Shown in pieces: positions 1 through 5,467 of a DNA stretch of 5,467 nucleotides. This stretch comes from Acidobacteriaceae bacterium (GTDB lineage: Bacteria; Acidobacteriota; Terriglobia; Terriglobales; Acidobacteriaceae), in the NCBI GenBank assembly GCA_030039895.1, contig JASHUR010000131.1:1-5467 (forward strand), given 5' to 3'. Position numbers and translations under genes: made by a program. The notes under the pieces are model-generated. The model ran no database searches, was not told the DNA's origin, and saw only the letters and a program-made list of their open reading frames with translations. Each line of letters opens with the position of its first letter. The stretch's first letter is position 1.

Positions 1-623
<623 letters not shown>

Positions 624-631
624 TGCGATTT

Positions 632-638
632 CTCCTTC
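632..638 (-). promoter_or_regulatory. groEL ribosome binding site
   Basis: GAAGGAG on the minus strand, 8 nt before the groEL ATG (621-623). It fixes the start. The rest of the 74-bp groES-groEL spacer (624-697) shows no promoter and no convincing terminator. It holds only very short inverted repeats, such as TGGG-TGC-CCCA near the groES end, consistent with one bicistronic message. Confidence 0.85.
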
Positions 639-697
639 AAATCTTGTTGAGACAGTATGAATCCCGCATCACTTCAGGATGTGGGGCACCCAGGGTG

Positions 698-1012
698 TTA
701 CTTTTTCTTGAGGATGCCGAGGACTTCTTCCTCGCGCATGATGAGGAACTCCTCGCCGTCGATTTTGATTTCCGTGCCGGAGTACTTGCCGAACAGGACG
801 CGGTCGCCGGACTTGACGTCGAGCGGGAAGACCTTACCTTCGTCGTTGGACTTGCCCTTGCCGACGGAGATGACTTCACCTTCCTGGGGCTTCTCCTTGG
901 CGGAGTCGGGAATGATGATGCCGCCACGGATCGTCTCACCCTCTTCGATACGACGAACCAGGATGCGATCGTGCAGCGGAGTAAAGGTGGTCGCTACGGA
1001 TGCAGTTGCCAT
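698..1012 (-). CDS. groES: 10-kDa co-chaperonin GroES
   Basis: The heptameric lid of the GroEL folding chamber; it acts in the cytoplasm. The protein has 104 residues. TPLHDRILVRR (11-21) is the family opening strand. ETIRGGIIIPDSAKEKP (26-42) is the mobile loop, with the GG-hydrophobic triplet (GGIII, 30-34) that docks on the GroEL apical domain. GEVISVGKGK (45-54), PLDVKSGDRVLFGKYSGTEI (63-82) and EEFLIMREEEVLGIL (87-101) complete the beta-barrel core. The N-terminus is about seven residues longer than E. coli GroES. The ATG at 1012 is nonetheless well placed behind a GAAGGAG site, and the next internal Met is at residue 92. It is first in the groESL operon and is controlled by a CIRCE element upstream. 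Confidence 0.98.
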   Translation of the reverse strand: MATASVATTFTPLHDRILVRRIEEGETIRGGIIIPDSAKEKPQEGEVISVGKGKSNDEGKVFPLDVKSGDRVLFGKYSGTEIKIDGEEFLIMREEEVLGILKKK

Positions 1013-1022
1013 TGCGTTGCTT

Positions 1023-1029
1023 CTCCTTC
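1023..1029 (-). promoter_or_regulatory. groES ribosome binding site
   Basis: GAAGGAG on the minus strand, 10 nt before the groES ATG. It starts one base after a GC-rich leader hairpin (1031-1051). Its AGGAG core (1023-1027) is also complementary to CTCCT (1035-1039) inside that hairpin. Confidence 0.85.
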
Positions 1030-1030
1030 A

Positions 1031-1051
1031 CGCGAGGAGTCGCCCCTCGCG
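1031..1051 (-). promoter_or_regulatory. GC-rich hairpin abutting the groES ribosome site
   Basis: Perfect 7-bp inverted repeat CGCGAGG / CCTCGCG around a 7-nt loop, in the transcribed groES leader immediately 5' of the Shine-Dalgarno sequence. The 3' arm overlaps a CTCCT that could instead pair with the AGGAG of the ribosome site, giving two mutually exclusive folds. The repeat is directly visible; a role in mRNA stability or translational control is inference. Confidence 0.5.
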
Positions 1052-1078
1052 GGTTGTTGGTACAGCATGAAAAATAGG

Positions 1079-1091
1079 CCGGATGTTCCGG
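1079..1091 (-). repeat. Small inverted repeat in the groES leader
   Basis: Perfect CCGGA / TCCGG, 5-bp stem with a 3-nt loop, in the groES 5' untranslated region. It is the middle of three consecutive hairpin-forming repeats between CIRCE and groES. No T-tract follows, so it is not a terminator. Its function is unknown and it may be incidental in GC-rich DNA. Confidence 0.35.
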
Positions 1092-1107
1092 TGGCAGATG
1101 CCATATC

Positions 1108-1123
1108 AGGGCCGCACGGCCCT
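1108..1123 (-). repeat. GC-rich inverted repeat just downstream of CIRCE
   Basis: AGGGCC / GGCCCT with a GCAC centre on the plus strand: a 6-bp stem and tetraloop. It lies 1 bp from the CIRCE element, at the very 5' end of the predicted groESL transcript. It could act as a 5' stabilising stem-loop, but that is inference. Confidence 0.4.
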
Positions 1124-1124
1124 A

Positions 1125-1151
1125 TTAGCACTTAAGCCTTCCGATTGCTAA
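1125..1151 (-). promoter_or_regulatory. CIRCE operator (HrcA binding site)
   Basis: On the minus strand the arms are TTAGCAATC and AAGTGCTAA, separated by exactly 9 bp (GGAAGGCTT). The CIRCE consensus is TTAGCACTC-N9-GAGTGCTAA. Each arm matches at 7 or 8 of 9 positions, and the two arms pair at 7 of 9. The spacing, the position before groES and the overlap with the promoter are all typical. HrcA binding here would repress groESL at normal temperature and release it on heat shock; hrcA itself is not in the window. Confidence 0.92.
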
Positions 1152-1179
1152 GGTATCGGGTAGCAGGGGCGGATGTCAA
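1151..1179 (-). promoter_or_regulatory. Probable groESL promoter (sigma-70 type)
   Basis: A perfect TTGACA -35 box at 1174-1179 is followed after 16-17 bp by a weak -10 candidate (GATACC at 1152-1157 or ATACCT at 1151-1156). The -10 region abuts or slightly overlaps the CIRCE element, so a bound HrcA would block the polymerase. A start near 1144 gives a leader of about 130 nt. The -35 box and the arrangement are convincing; the exact -10 box is not. Confidence 0.65.
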
Positions 1180-1192
1180 GGGGAGAGAAGGT

Positions 1193-1216
1193 AAAAAGTG
1201 AGTGAAATTCACTCAC
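1193..1216 (-). terminator. Intrinsic terminator of the phosphatase cluster
   Basis: Starting 7 nt after the TAA of the phosphatase gene, the minus strand reads GTGAGTG-AATTT-CACTCAC and then TTTTT (1193-1197). That is a 7-bp stem, formally a 9-1-9 perfect palindrome, with a U-tract: the classical rho-independent form. It separates the phosphatase genes from the groESL promoter, whose -35 box lies 13 bp further on. Confidence 0.85.
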
Positions 1217-1223
1217 ATTTATC

Positions 1224-3311
1224 TTAATGCATGCTGCTCAGGATGCGGCCGCTTTTGGTGAACATAATGTACTTATCGCGAACGATGGAGAGGACGGAGA
1301 TGTCGTCTTCCTGTCCGAAGACCTTTGCGGTGTTGGCGATGTCTTTGGCGCTGATGGGCTTGGTGAGGATCTGGTGGATGCGGTCAAAGCCGAAGAGCTC
1401 GCCGGACTCGCTGCGGGCCTCGGCCACGCCGTCGGAGAGCAGGATGAGGCGGTCACCGGGCTTGAGCAGGAACTGCATCGAGGAGAATTCAGCATTGGGG
1501 AACATGCCGAGGGGAACGGACCCTTCAACGGGTAGTTCACGGCCGTTGACGTAGGGCGGGATGTGTCCGGCATTGGCGAGTGAGCAGGTGCCGTCGGGGG
1601 TGATGTTCATCACGATGCAGGTTGCCTGGCCTTGTCCGGCGAGCCGGAGGTTGAGGGCCTTGAGGATGGTGAGCGGGTCGCGGCTGTAGATGCCTTCGGA
1701 GCGGATGGCGCCGACGAGCAGGGCGCCGACCATCCCGGAGCGGAGGCCGTGGCCGGTGACGTCTCCAGCGACGATGAGCACGCTGCCGTCTTTGAGATCG
1801 GGGAGGATCTGGAAGAAGTCGCCGCCAACTTCGCGCGCGGGGATGTACTCACTCTCAAGGATGAGGCCGGGAACCTGGGGCAGTGTGGCAGGGATGAGGA
1901 CCTTCTGAACTTCGTGAGCCGACTGCACGTCAGATTCGAGTTCGCGCTGCACCTTCATGGAGTGCAGCAGTCGTCGCAGCAGCAGGACGAAGATGGCAAT
2001 GGCGAGGGTGAGATAGGAGATCTGGTCGAGGCCAATGCGGACTCCGAACGGGAACCAGTAAACGTGGAAACCCATAACGGCCAGCTCCGTCTGGAACTGG
2101 GCAAGGCCGACGAGCAATACAGCGGGCAGCGCCAGCAAGCCCTCCCATCCCTCCTTGCCTACGCCGACCATGACGATGAAGATCAGCGGGAGCACAAACA
2201 GGATGCGGATCCCCACAGACGCGGTACGAAAGAGGGATGTGACTGGATGAGGGATAAAAGTGAAGAAAAGGTCTTCTCCGAAGGCATTGGTGACGATGTA
2301 GAGGAGGGTAAGAATGCCGACGACCCTGGGCAGCCAAGGCAGCTCGCGCAGGCGGAACCAGACCCACCAGACCATGACCCATCCGCCGAGGATGAGAGGC
2401 TGAAGGATGTCATTGAGCAGCAGAGATAATACGGTGATGCTTCCGACCTGCGTCCAGGAGGCGAGGCAGACGCCGGAGCTCTGCACAGCGGTGAGCAGAA
2501 AGACGGCCACCAGCCAGCGGTATACGGGATCTTCGCGATCGAAGAGTACCAGGCTCGCGGACATGATGGCGAGCAGCAGGAAAAGCCCTGCTACGACGAG
2601 TCCAAAGACGTAGGTGCGAATGAGCCTCAGGCGTGCGAGGTCATATATTGCGGCGACGGAGTTGATGTCGCCGAGCAGCGGAGGACTATGCAGACCTCCG
2701 GCTTGCGGCGAAGCCTCAAGGGTGCTGGGCGCCATCCAGACGCGTAAGGCGATGAGCAGGTCTTCAGGGCCATCGGTCTGTGCCGGAGGCAGGCGAAACA
2801 TCATGGGCTGGCTGTAGTAGGCCACAGGCGTCTGGCCATGGCCGGGGAAGCTGCCGAAGCTGCCCAGCAGCGTTCCGTTCACATAAAGCTGGTAGACGTC
2901 ATCCACGTCGACCGGGCCGGCCAGTGCGAGGACTTCGCCGCGATGAACGTTGACCTGAACCCGGATTCGGTACCAGGCGTACCCCCAGTAGTCGGGGTGG
3001 CCAAGGACGGTCCAGCCGGGGACGTAGCCGGACCATCCGGTCATGGGATCGAAGGAGCCGGACTTCGGGGTAAGGTCCATGGTCTCCCACGCTACGTCAG
3101 AGAAGTCAGGGTCGGCCCATCCGGGGTCGTCTCCCACACTAAACCTCCATGGGCCGGTGATGGGAATGAGCGAATGGCCCAGAGAAATTTGCATCACGCT
3201 GGGCAAGGCTGCAGGCGCGGGTGCTGAGGCCGGGGCCGTATTTTTTTGTCCGTGAATCGGTGGGGAGAGGAATAACACCAAAAGCACAGAGAGAAGCGCG
3301 GATCTGATCAT
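1224..3311 (-). CDS. Membrane receptor-like SpoIIE/PP2C-type serine/threonine phosphatase (paralogue A)
   Basis: Predicted membrane protein of 695 residues that would dephosphorylate a phosphoserine/threonine protein in the cytoplasm. The order is: signal peptide (about 1-22); Pro/Ala-rich linker; extracytoplasmic jelly-roll or galactose-binding-like domain (about 40-220; GPWRF, PDFSDVAW, YAWYR, YQLYVNG); about seven hydrophobic helices (233-257, 263-284, 291-319, 330-344, 367-385, 391-410, 430-445); a coiled linker; and a SpoIIE domain (about 470-680). Metal-site acidic residues are visible: Asp498 in EVGGDFF, Asp517 in GDVTGHG, Asp627 in SDGVAEA and Asp669/670 in QEDDIS. ANAGH (His583) is intact. 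The architecture recalls 7TMR-DISM receptors joined to SpoIIE outputs, of the RsbU type. I chose the ATG at 3311 because the signal peptide begins there behind AGAGG; a TTG 8 codons upstream is less likely. It is last in the array, and ligand and substrate are unknown. The tail after the domain is about 18 residues and carries no motif I recognise. Confidence 0.9.
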   Translation of the reverse strand: MIRSALLSVLLVLFLSPPIHGQKNTAPASAPAPAALPSVMQISLGHSLIPITGPWRFSVGDDPGWADPDFSDVAWETMDLTPKSGSFDPMTGWSGYVPGWTVLGHPDYWGYAWYRIRVQVNVHRGEVLALAGPVDVDDVYQLYVNGTLLGSFGSFPGHGQTPVAYYSQPMMFRLPPAQTDGPEDLLIALRVWMAPSTLEASPQAGGLHSPPLLGDINSVAAIYDLARLRLIRTYVFGLVVAGLFLLLAIMSASLVLFDREDPVYRWLVAVFLLTAVQSSGVCLASWTQVGSITVLSLLLNDILQPLILGGWVMVWWVWFRLRELPWLPRVVGILTLLYIVTNAFGEDLFFTFIPHPVTSLFRTASVGIRILFVLPLIFIVMVGVGKEGWEGLLALPAVLLVGLAQFQTELAVMGFHVYWFPFGVRIGLDQISYLTLAIAIFVLLLRRLLHSMKVQRELESDVQSAHEVQKVLIPATLPQVPGLILESEYIPAREVGGDFFQILPDLKDGSVLIVAGDVTGHGLRSGMVGALLVGAIRSEGIYSRDPLTILKALNLRLAGQGQATCIVMNITPDGTCSLANAGHIPPYVNGRELPVEGSVPLGMFPNAEFSSMQFLLKPGDRLILLSDGVAEARSESGELFGFDRIHQILTKPISAKDIANTAKVFGQEDDISVLSIVRDKYIMFTKSGRILSSMH

Positions 3312-3316
3312 GCGGG

Positions 3317-3321
3317 CCTCT
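3317..3321 (-). promoter_or_regulatory. Ribosome binding site deciding the start of paralogue A
   Basis: AGAGG on the minus strand, 5 nt before the ATG at 3309-3311. It favours this ATG over the in-frame TTG at 3333-3335, which would put eight extra polar residues before the signal peptide. Confidence 0.5.
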
Positions 3322-3335
3322 GAGTGGGCAAACAA

Positions 3336-3364
3336 TGAATAGCAGGTATGATGCAGATTCGCAA
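3336..3364 (-). promoter_or_regulatory. Possible internal promoter before paralogue A
   Basis: In the 99-bp gap between the two complete phosphatase genes, the minus strand has TTGCGA (3359-3364), 17 bp, then TATTCA (3336-3341) preceded by TGC like an extended -10. The matches to consensus are 4/6 and 3/6, so this is only a candidate. No terminator-like hairpin with a T-tract is present in 3312-3410, so read-through from the upstream gene is also possible. Confidence 0.3.
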
Positions 3365-3410
3365 CGGTCTGAGCCGGGTTAATTTTCGCTGAACGGGACA
3401 GGCGGCGATT

Positions 3411-5348
3411 TCATGCAGTGACAACGGCGGCTTGAGGATGCATGGTGATGGCGATGACACTGATGTCGTCCTGCTGGCCGTGGGTCTGAGCAGCGGAGGC
3501 GATGGCGGCGGCGGGTTGTGTGCTGATGGATTGGGTGCGGTCGAAGCCGAAGAGTTCGCGCTGCGGGTTGGTGGCTTCGACGACGCCGTCGGAGACAAAG
3601 GTGAGGCGGTCGCCGGGGCTGAGGTGGTGGGTGGTTTCGGCGTAGGTGGTGTTGGCGAGGATGCCGAGCGGCAGGCCGGGCTCGATGGCGAGTTCTTTTC
3701 CGTTGAGGTAGGGCGCAAGGTTTCCGGCGTTGGCCAGCGTGAGTGAGCCATCGGCGCGGATGAGGGCGGCGGTGCAGGTGGCGAACCCGGTGATGTGGCC
3801 GTGAAGGATGCGGTTGAGGTTGGCGAGGACGGTGGCGGGCTGGCGGCAGGGTTCGTTGCGGAGCGCGCCGATGATGGCGCTGACGGTCATGGCGGCTTTG
3901 AGGCCTTTGCCGCTGACGTCTCCGGAGACGATGAGCAGGGAACCGTCTTTGCCGGGTTGGATATGAAAGAAGTCGCCGCCGACTTCAGTTGCGGGCAGGT
4001 AGACGGTTTCAACGGAGAAGCCGGGTGTGGCGGGCGGATTGGAGGGGATGAGCAGGGTCTGAACATTGTGCGCTGCTTCAAACTCGCGCGAGAGGCGTTC
4101 TTCCTCGCGGCGTGCGAGCGAGAAACGACGAATGAGGAAGAGGAGCAGGGCGAAGATGAAGATGGTGCCGACAGCAGCGTCAGGCATGAGCACGAACGGC
4201 TTTCTGAGCAATGGGAAGCCCCAGCGCAGCGCCCATCGCTGCCAGCCGAGCTGCCACGTGATCAGGAGGATGTTGTCGATGAAGGGGAATCCTTGCCAGA
4301 GAAGGGTGGGAACGAGCAGGATGAGCGCATCTTTGTCGCGCTGCAGTGCCCGCTTGAGCAGAGTGACTAAAATCCAGATCGTTGCCGGAATCACACTGAG
4401 CGTAGAGAGCAAGCTTGCAATTCCGACGGAAGTAATAGTGAAGACGTAGAGGAAGACGGTAATGGGATTGACAAGAAGCAGGCCCGCGACGATCCACCAG
4501 ATTCTTGAACGCGGGACGCGAAGCACGATGGAAAAGAATGCAAGGGCTGCGAATAGGGCAGCCGATTCTACCGAGCCATCAATAAAGTCAAGGACCGGTA
4601 TCGGAAGCTGAGCAAGTAGCCGGCTGATCGTCAGTCCAATATCTATTGCGTTCGCTAAGAGAAGCAGGGCGAACCACAGGTACTCACGTTCTTCGCGGCG
4701 GATGAAAAACAAGACGAGGACTACTAGGCCGACGAGCGTGCCGAGAACGGCGTAGGTGTATTCGTCGACGAGTGTGTTCCACCGAAGCGATCTTTCTGTT
4801 GCCGCGCGTTGCGCGATGAGGCGGGAGTCTCCGAAATAGCTGCTACCGAAAAACCCTCCCGGGGCATACATTGCCCAGACGGGAGAGTGCCAGGCACGAA
4901 TGGCGAAATGAAAGGTGTGCGGACCGGATGCGGCGGTGGGCATGGCGAAGGCGTGGCTTGAAGCGGCATAGACTCGAAAATTCTGGATTGCACCGCAGGA
5001 GCCGATGAGGTGGCCATCAACGAAGAGTTGGTAACCCGATTCCATGGGGCCCAAGAAGACGGACCAGTTTTTACCGCCAGGGACAGCGACGGTGAATCGA
5101 TACCATGCGAATCCGCCATAGTCTTTATAGCCCTGTTCTGACCAGCTCTTGTCAGAGCGAAGAAGCAGCCAATTCGAGTCGTCGAAGGCTGGGCTGGACC
5201 AGGCGGGGTTGTCGCCGGTGTGGAACCGCCATAGGCCGTCGAGCGAGACGACGGGCTCGCGTTGTGTTTCAAGGTTGAAGGTTTGGGCGTGAAGTGCGCA
5301 TGGTATGAGAGCTGCCTGGAACAGAAGAAGAACGAGAAGCTTTTTCAT
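3411..5348 (-). CDS. Membrane receptor-like SpoIIE/PP2C-type serine/threonine phosphatase (paralogue B)
   Basis: A 645-residue paralogue of the 1224-3311 product. It has a signal peptide (about 1-21, MKKLLVLLLF onward) and a jelly-roll-like extracytoplasmic domain (about 30-175; GLWRF, PAFDDSNW, FAWYRF, YQLFVDG). About seven helices follow (197-216, 223-243, 253-277, 282-303, 309-331, 340-365, 390-407), then a charged linker (408-430; RREEERLSREFEAAH) and the SpoIIE domain (about 430-635). Acidic metal-site residues are Asp459 (EVGGDFF), Asp477 (GDVSGKG), Asp587 (SDGVVEA) and Asp627/628 (QQDDIS). The usual NAGH motif reads NAGN: Asn543, codon AAC at 3720-3722. All the Asp residues are kept, so it is probably still active, but this site is unusual. 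The start ATG overlaps the upstream stop and has no clear ribosome site, which suggests translational coupling. It probably acts on an anti-anti-sigma-type partner, by family analogy only. Confidence 0.92.
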   Translation of the reverse strand: MKKLLVLLLFQAALIPCALHAQTFNLETQREPVVSLDGLWRFHTGDNPAWSSPAFDDSNWLLLRSDKSWSEQGYKDYGGFAWYRFTVAVPGGKNWSVFLGPMESGYQLFVDGHLIGSCGAIQNFRVYAASSHAFAMPTAASGPHTFHFAIRAWHSPVWAMYAPGGFFGSSYFGDSRLIAQRAATERSLRWNTLVDEYTYAVLGTLVGLVVLVLFFIRREEREYLWFALLLLANAIDIGLTISRLLAQLPIPVLDFIDGSVESAALFAALAFFSIVLRVPRSRIWWIVAGLLLVNPITVFLYVFTITSVGIASLLSTLSVIPATIWILVTLLKRALQRDKDALILLVPTLLWQGFPFIDNILLITWQLGWQRWALRWGFPLLRKPFVLMPDAAVGTIFIFALLLFLIRRFSLARREEERLSREFEAAHNVQTLLIPSNPPATPGFSVETVYLPATEVGGDFFHIQPGKDGSLLIVSGDVSGKGLKAAMTVSAIIGALRNEPCRQPATVLANLNRILHGHITGFATCTAALIRADGSLTLANAGNLAPYLNGKELAIEPGLPLGILANTTYAETTHHLSPGDRLTFVSDGVVEATNPQRELFGFDRTQSISTQPAAAIASAAQTHGQQDDISVIAITMHPQAAVVTA

Positions 5349-5467
5349 GCGAAGGCGGCTTTCAGCTCTGGCTCGCGGGTGATGGCGATAACGCTGATGT
5401 CGTCCTGCTGGCCGAAGGATTGGGCTGTGTCGGCGATGGCTGAGGCGGGCTGGTTGCTGATGGCCTG
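5345..5467 (-). CDS. SpoIIE/PP2C-type phosphatase, C-terminal end only (paralogue C)
   Basis: The last 40 codons of a third phosphatase that continues beyond the window edge. The readable end contains FGQQDDISVIAIT, the final metal-site motif (two Asp) of the SpoIIE/PP2C fold. That core, GQQDDISVIAIT, is identical to the corresponding segment of the adjacent gene. The protein ends about 10 residues later, in ELKAAFA. Its TGA (5345-5347) overlaps the ATG of the next gene (5346-5348), so the two are surely cotranscribed. Whether it carries the same extracytoplasmic and membrane domains cannot be seen here, though the tandem arrangement makes it likely. Confidence 0.88.
   Translation of the reverse strand, partial: QAISNQPASAIADTAQSFGQQDDISVIAITREPELKAAFA

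Noticed and set aside
624..697. Terminator or promoter between groES and groEL
   Set aside because: Only 3- to 4-bp stems are present, with no T-tract and no paired -35/-10 boxes. A simple bicistronic spacer fits better.
1632..2429. 265-codon plus-strand open frame antisense to paralogue A
   Set aside because: It is the mirror of a coding region with strong codon bias and membrane helices, giving a highly charged Asp/Glu/Gln-rich product with no domain pattern. The minus-strand gene explains the sequence fully.
3312..3335. Start of paralogue A at the TTG (3333-3335)
   Set aside because: It would add eight polar residues before a clean signal peptide. The ATG at 3309-3311 has AGAGG at a usable distance.
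3308..3751. 147-codon minus-strand frame spanning the end of paralogue B and the following gap
   Set aside because: It is Pro/Ser/Thr-rich, out of frame with the conserved phosphatase C-terminus, and ends at the start of paralogue A. Typical frame-shifted reading of GC-rich coding DNA.
3795..4370. 191-codon plus-strand frame antisense to paralogue B
   Set aside because: It is acidic and low in complexity, lies opposite the conserved phosphatase motifs and has no supporting start signals.
1224..5467. Defence system, mobile element or CRISPR locus
   Set aside because: No transposase, integrase, nuclease, direct-repeat array or terminal inverted repeats are visible. All genes are accounted for as phosphatases and chaperonins.

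Overview
The window looks like chromosomal DNA of a GC-rich Gram-negative-type bacterium, most likely an acidobacterium (Terriglobia/Acidobacteriaceae-like). The pointers are the GroEL N-terminal sequence, a CIRCE-controlled groES-groEL operon, and large multi-pass SpoIIE-type phosphatases in tandem. The lineage call is an inference from remembered sequence character, not from a search. Every supported gene is on the minus strand, so transcription runs from high to low coordinates.

Layout in transcription order. (1) 5345-5467 is the last 40 codons of a SpoIIE/PP2C-type phosphatase whose body lies outside the window. (2) Its stop overlaps by 4 nt (ATGA) the start of a complete 645-residue phosphatase, 3411-5348. 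This protein has a signal peptide, an extracytoplasmic jelly-roll-like domain, about seven membrane helices, a short coiled linker and a SpoIIE-type phosphatase domain. (3) After a 99-bp gap with a possible weak promoter comes a second complete protein of the same architecture, 1224-3311 (695 residues). (4) An intrinsic terminator at 1193-1216 closes that cluster. (5) Fourteen bases further on, the groESL promoter begins, with a perfect TTGACA -35 box. Its -10 region abuts and slightly overlaps a CIRCE operator (1125-1151). A leader of about 130 nt with three short inverted repeats follows, then groES (698-1012) and the first 207 codons of groEL (1-623).

Functionally there are two units. The upstream unit is an array of at least three paralogous membrane receptor-phosphatases. 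By analogy with RsbU/SpoIIE proteins, each would sense something outside the cytoplasm and dephosphorylate a phosphoserine/threonine partner inside, classically a STAS-domain anti-anti-sigma factor; no such partner is visible here. The downstream unit is the housekeeping and heat-inducible chaperonin operon, apparently under HrcA control. The terminator suggests that the two units are transcribed independently. No tRNA, rRNA, mobile element, CRISPR array or attachment site was seen. The only non-coding stretches are 624-697, 1013-1223 and 3312-3410, and all are described below.
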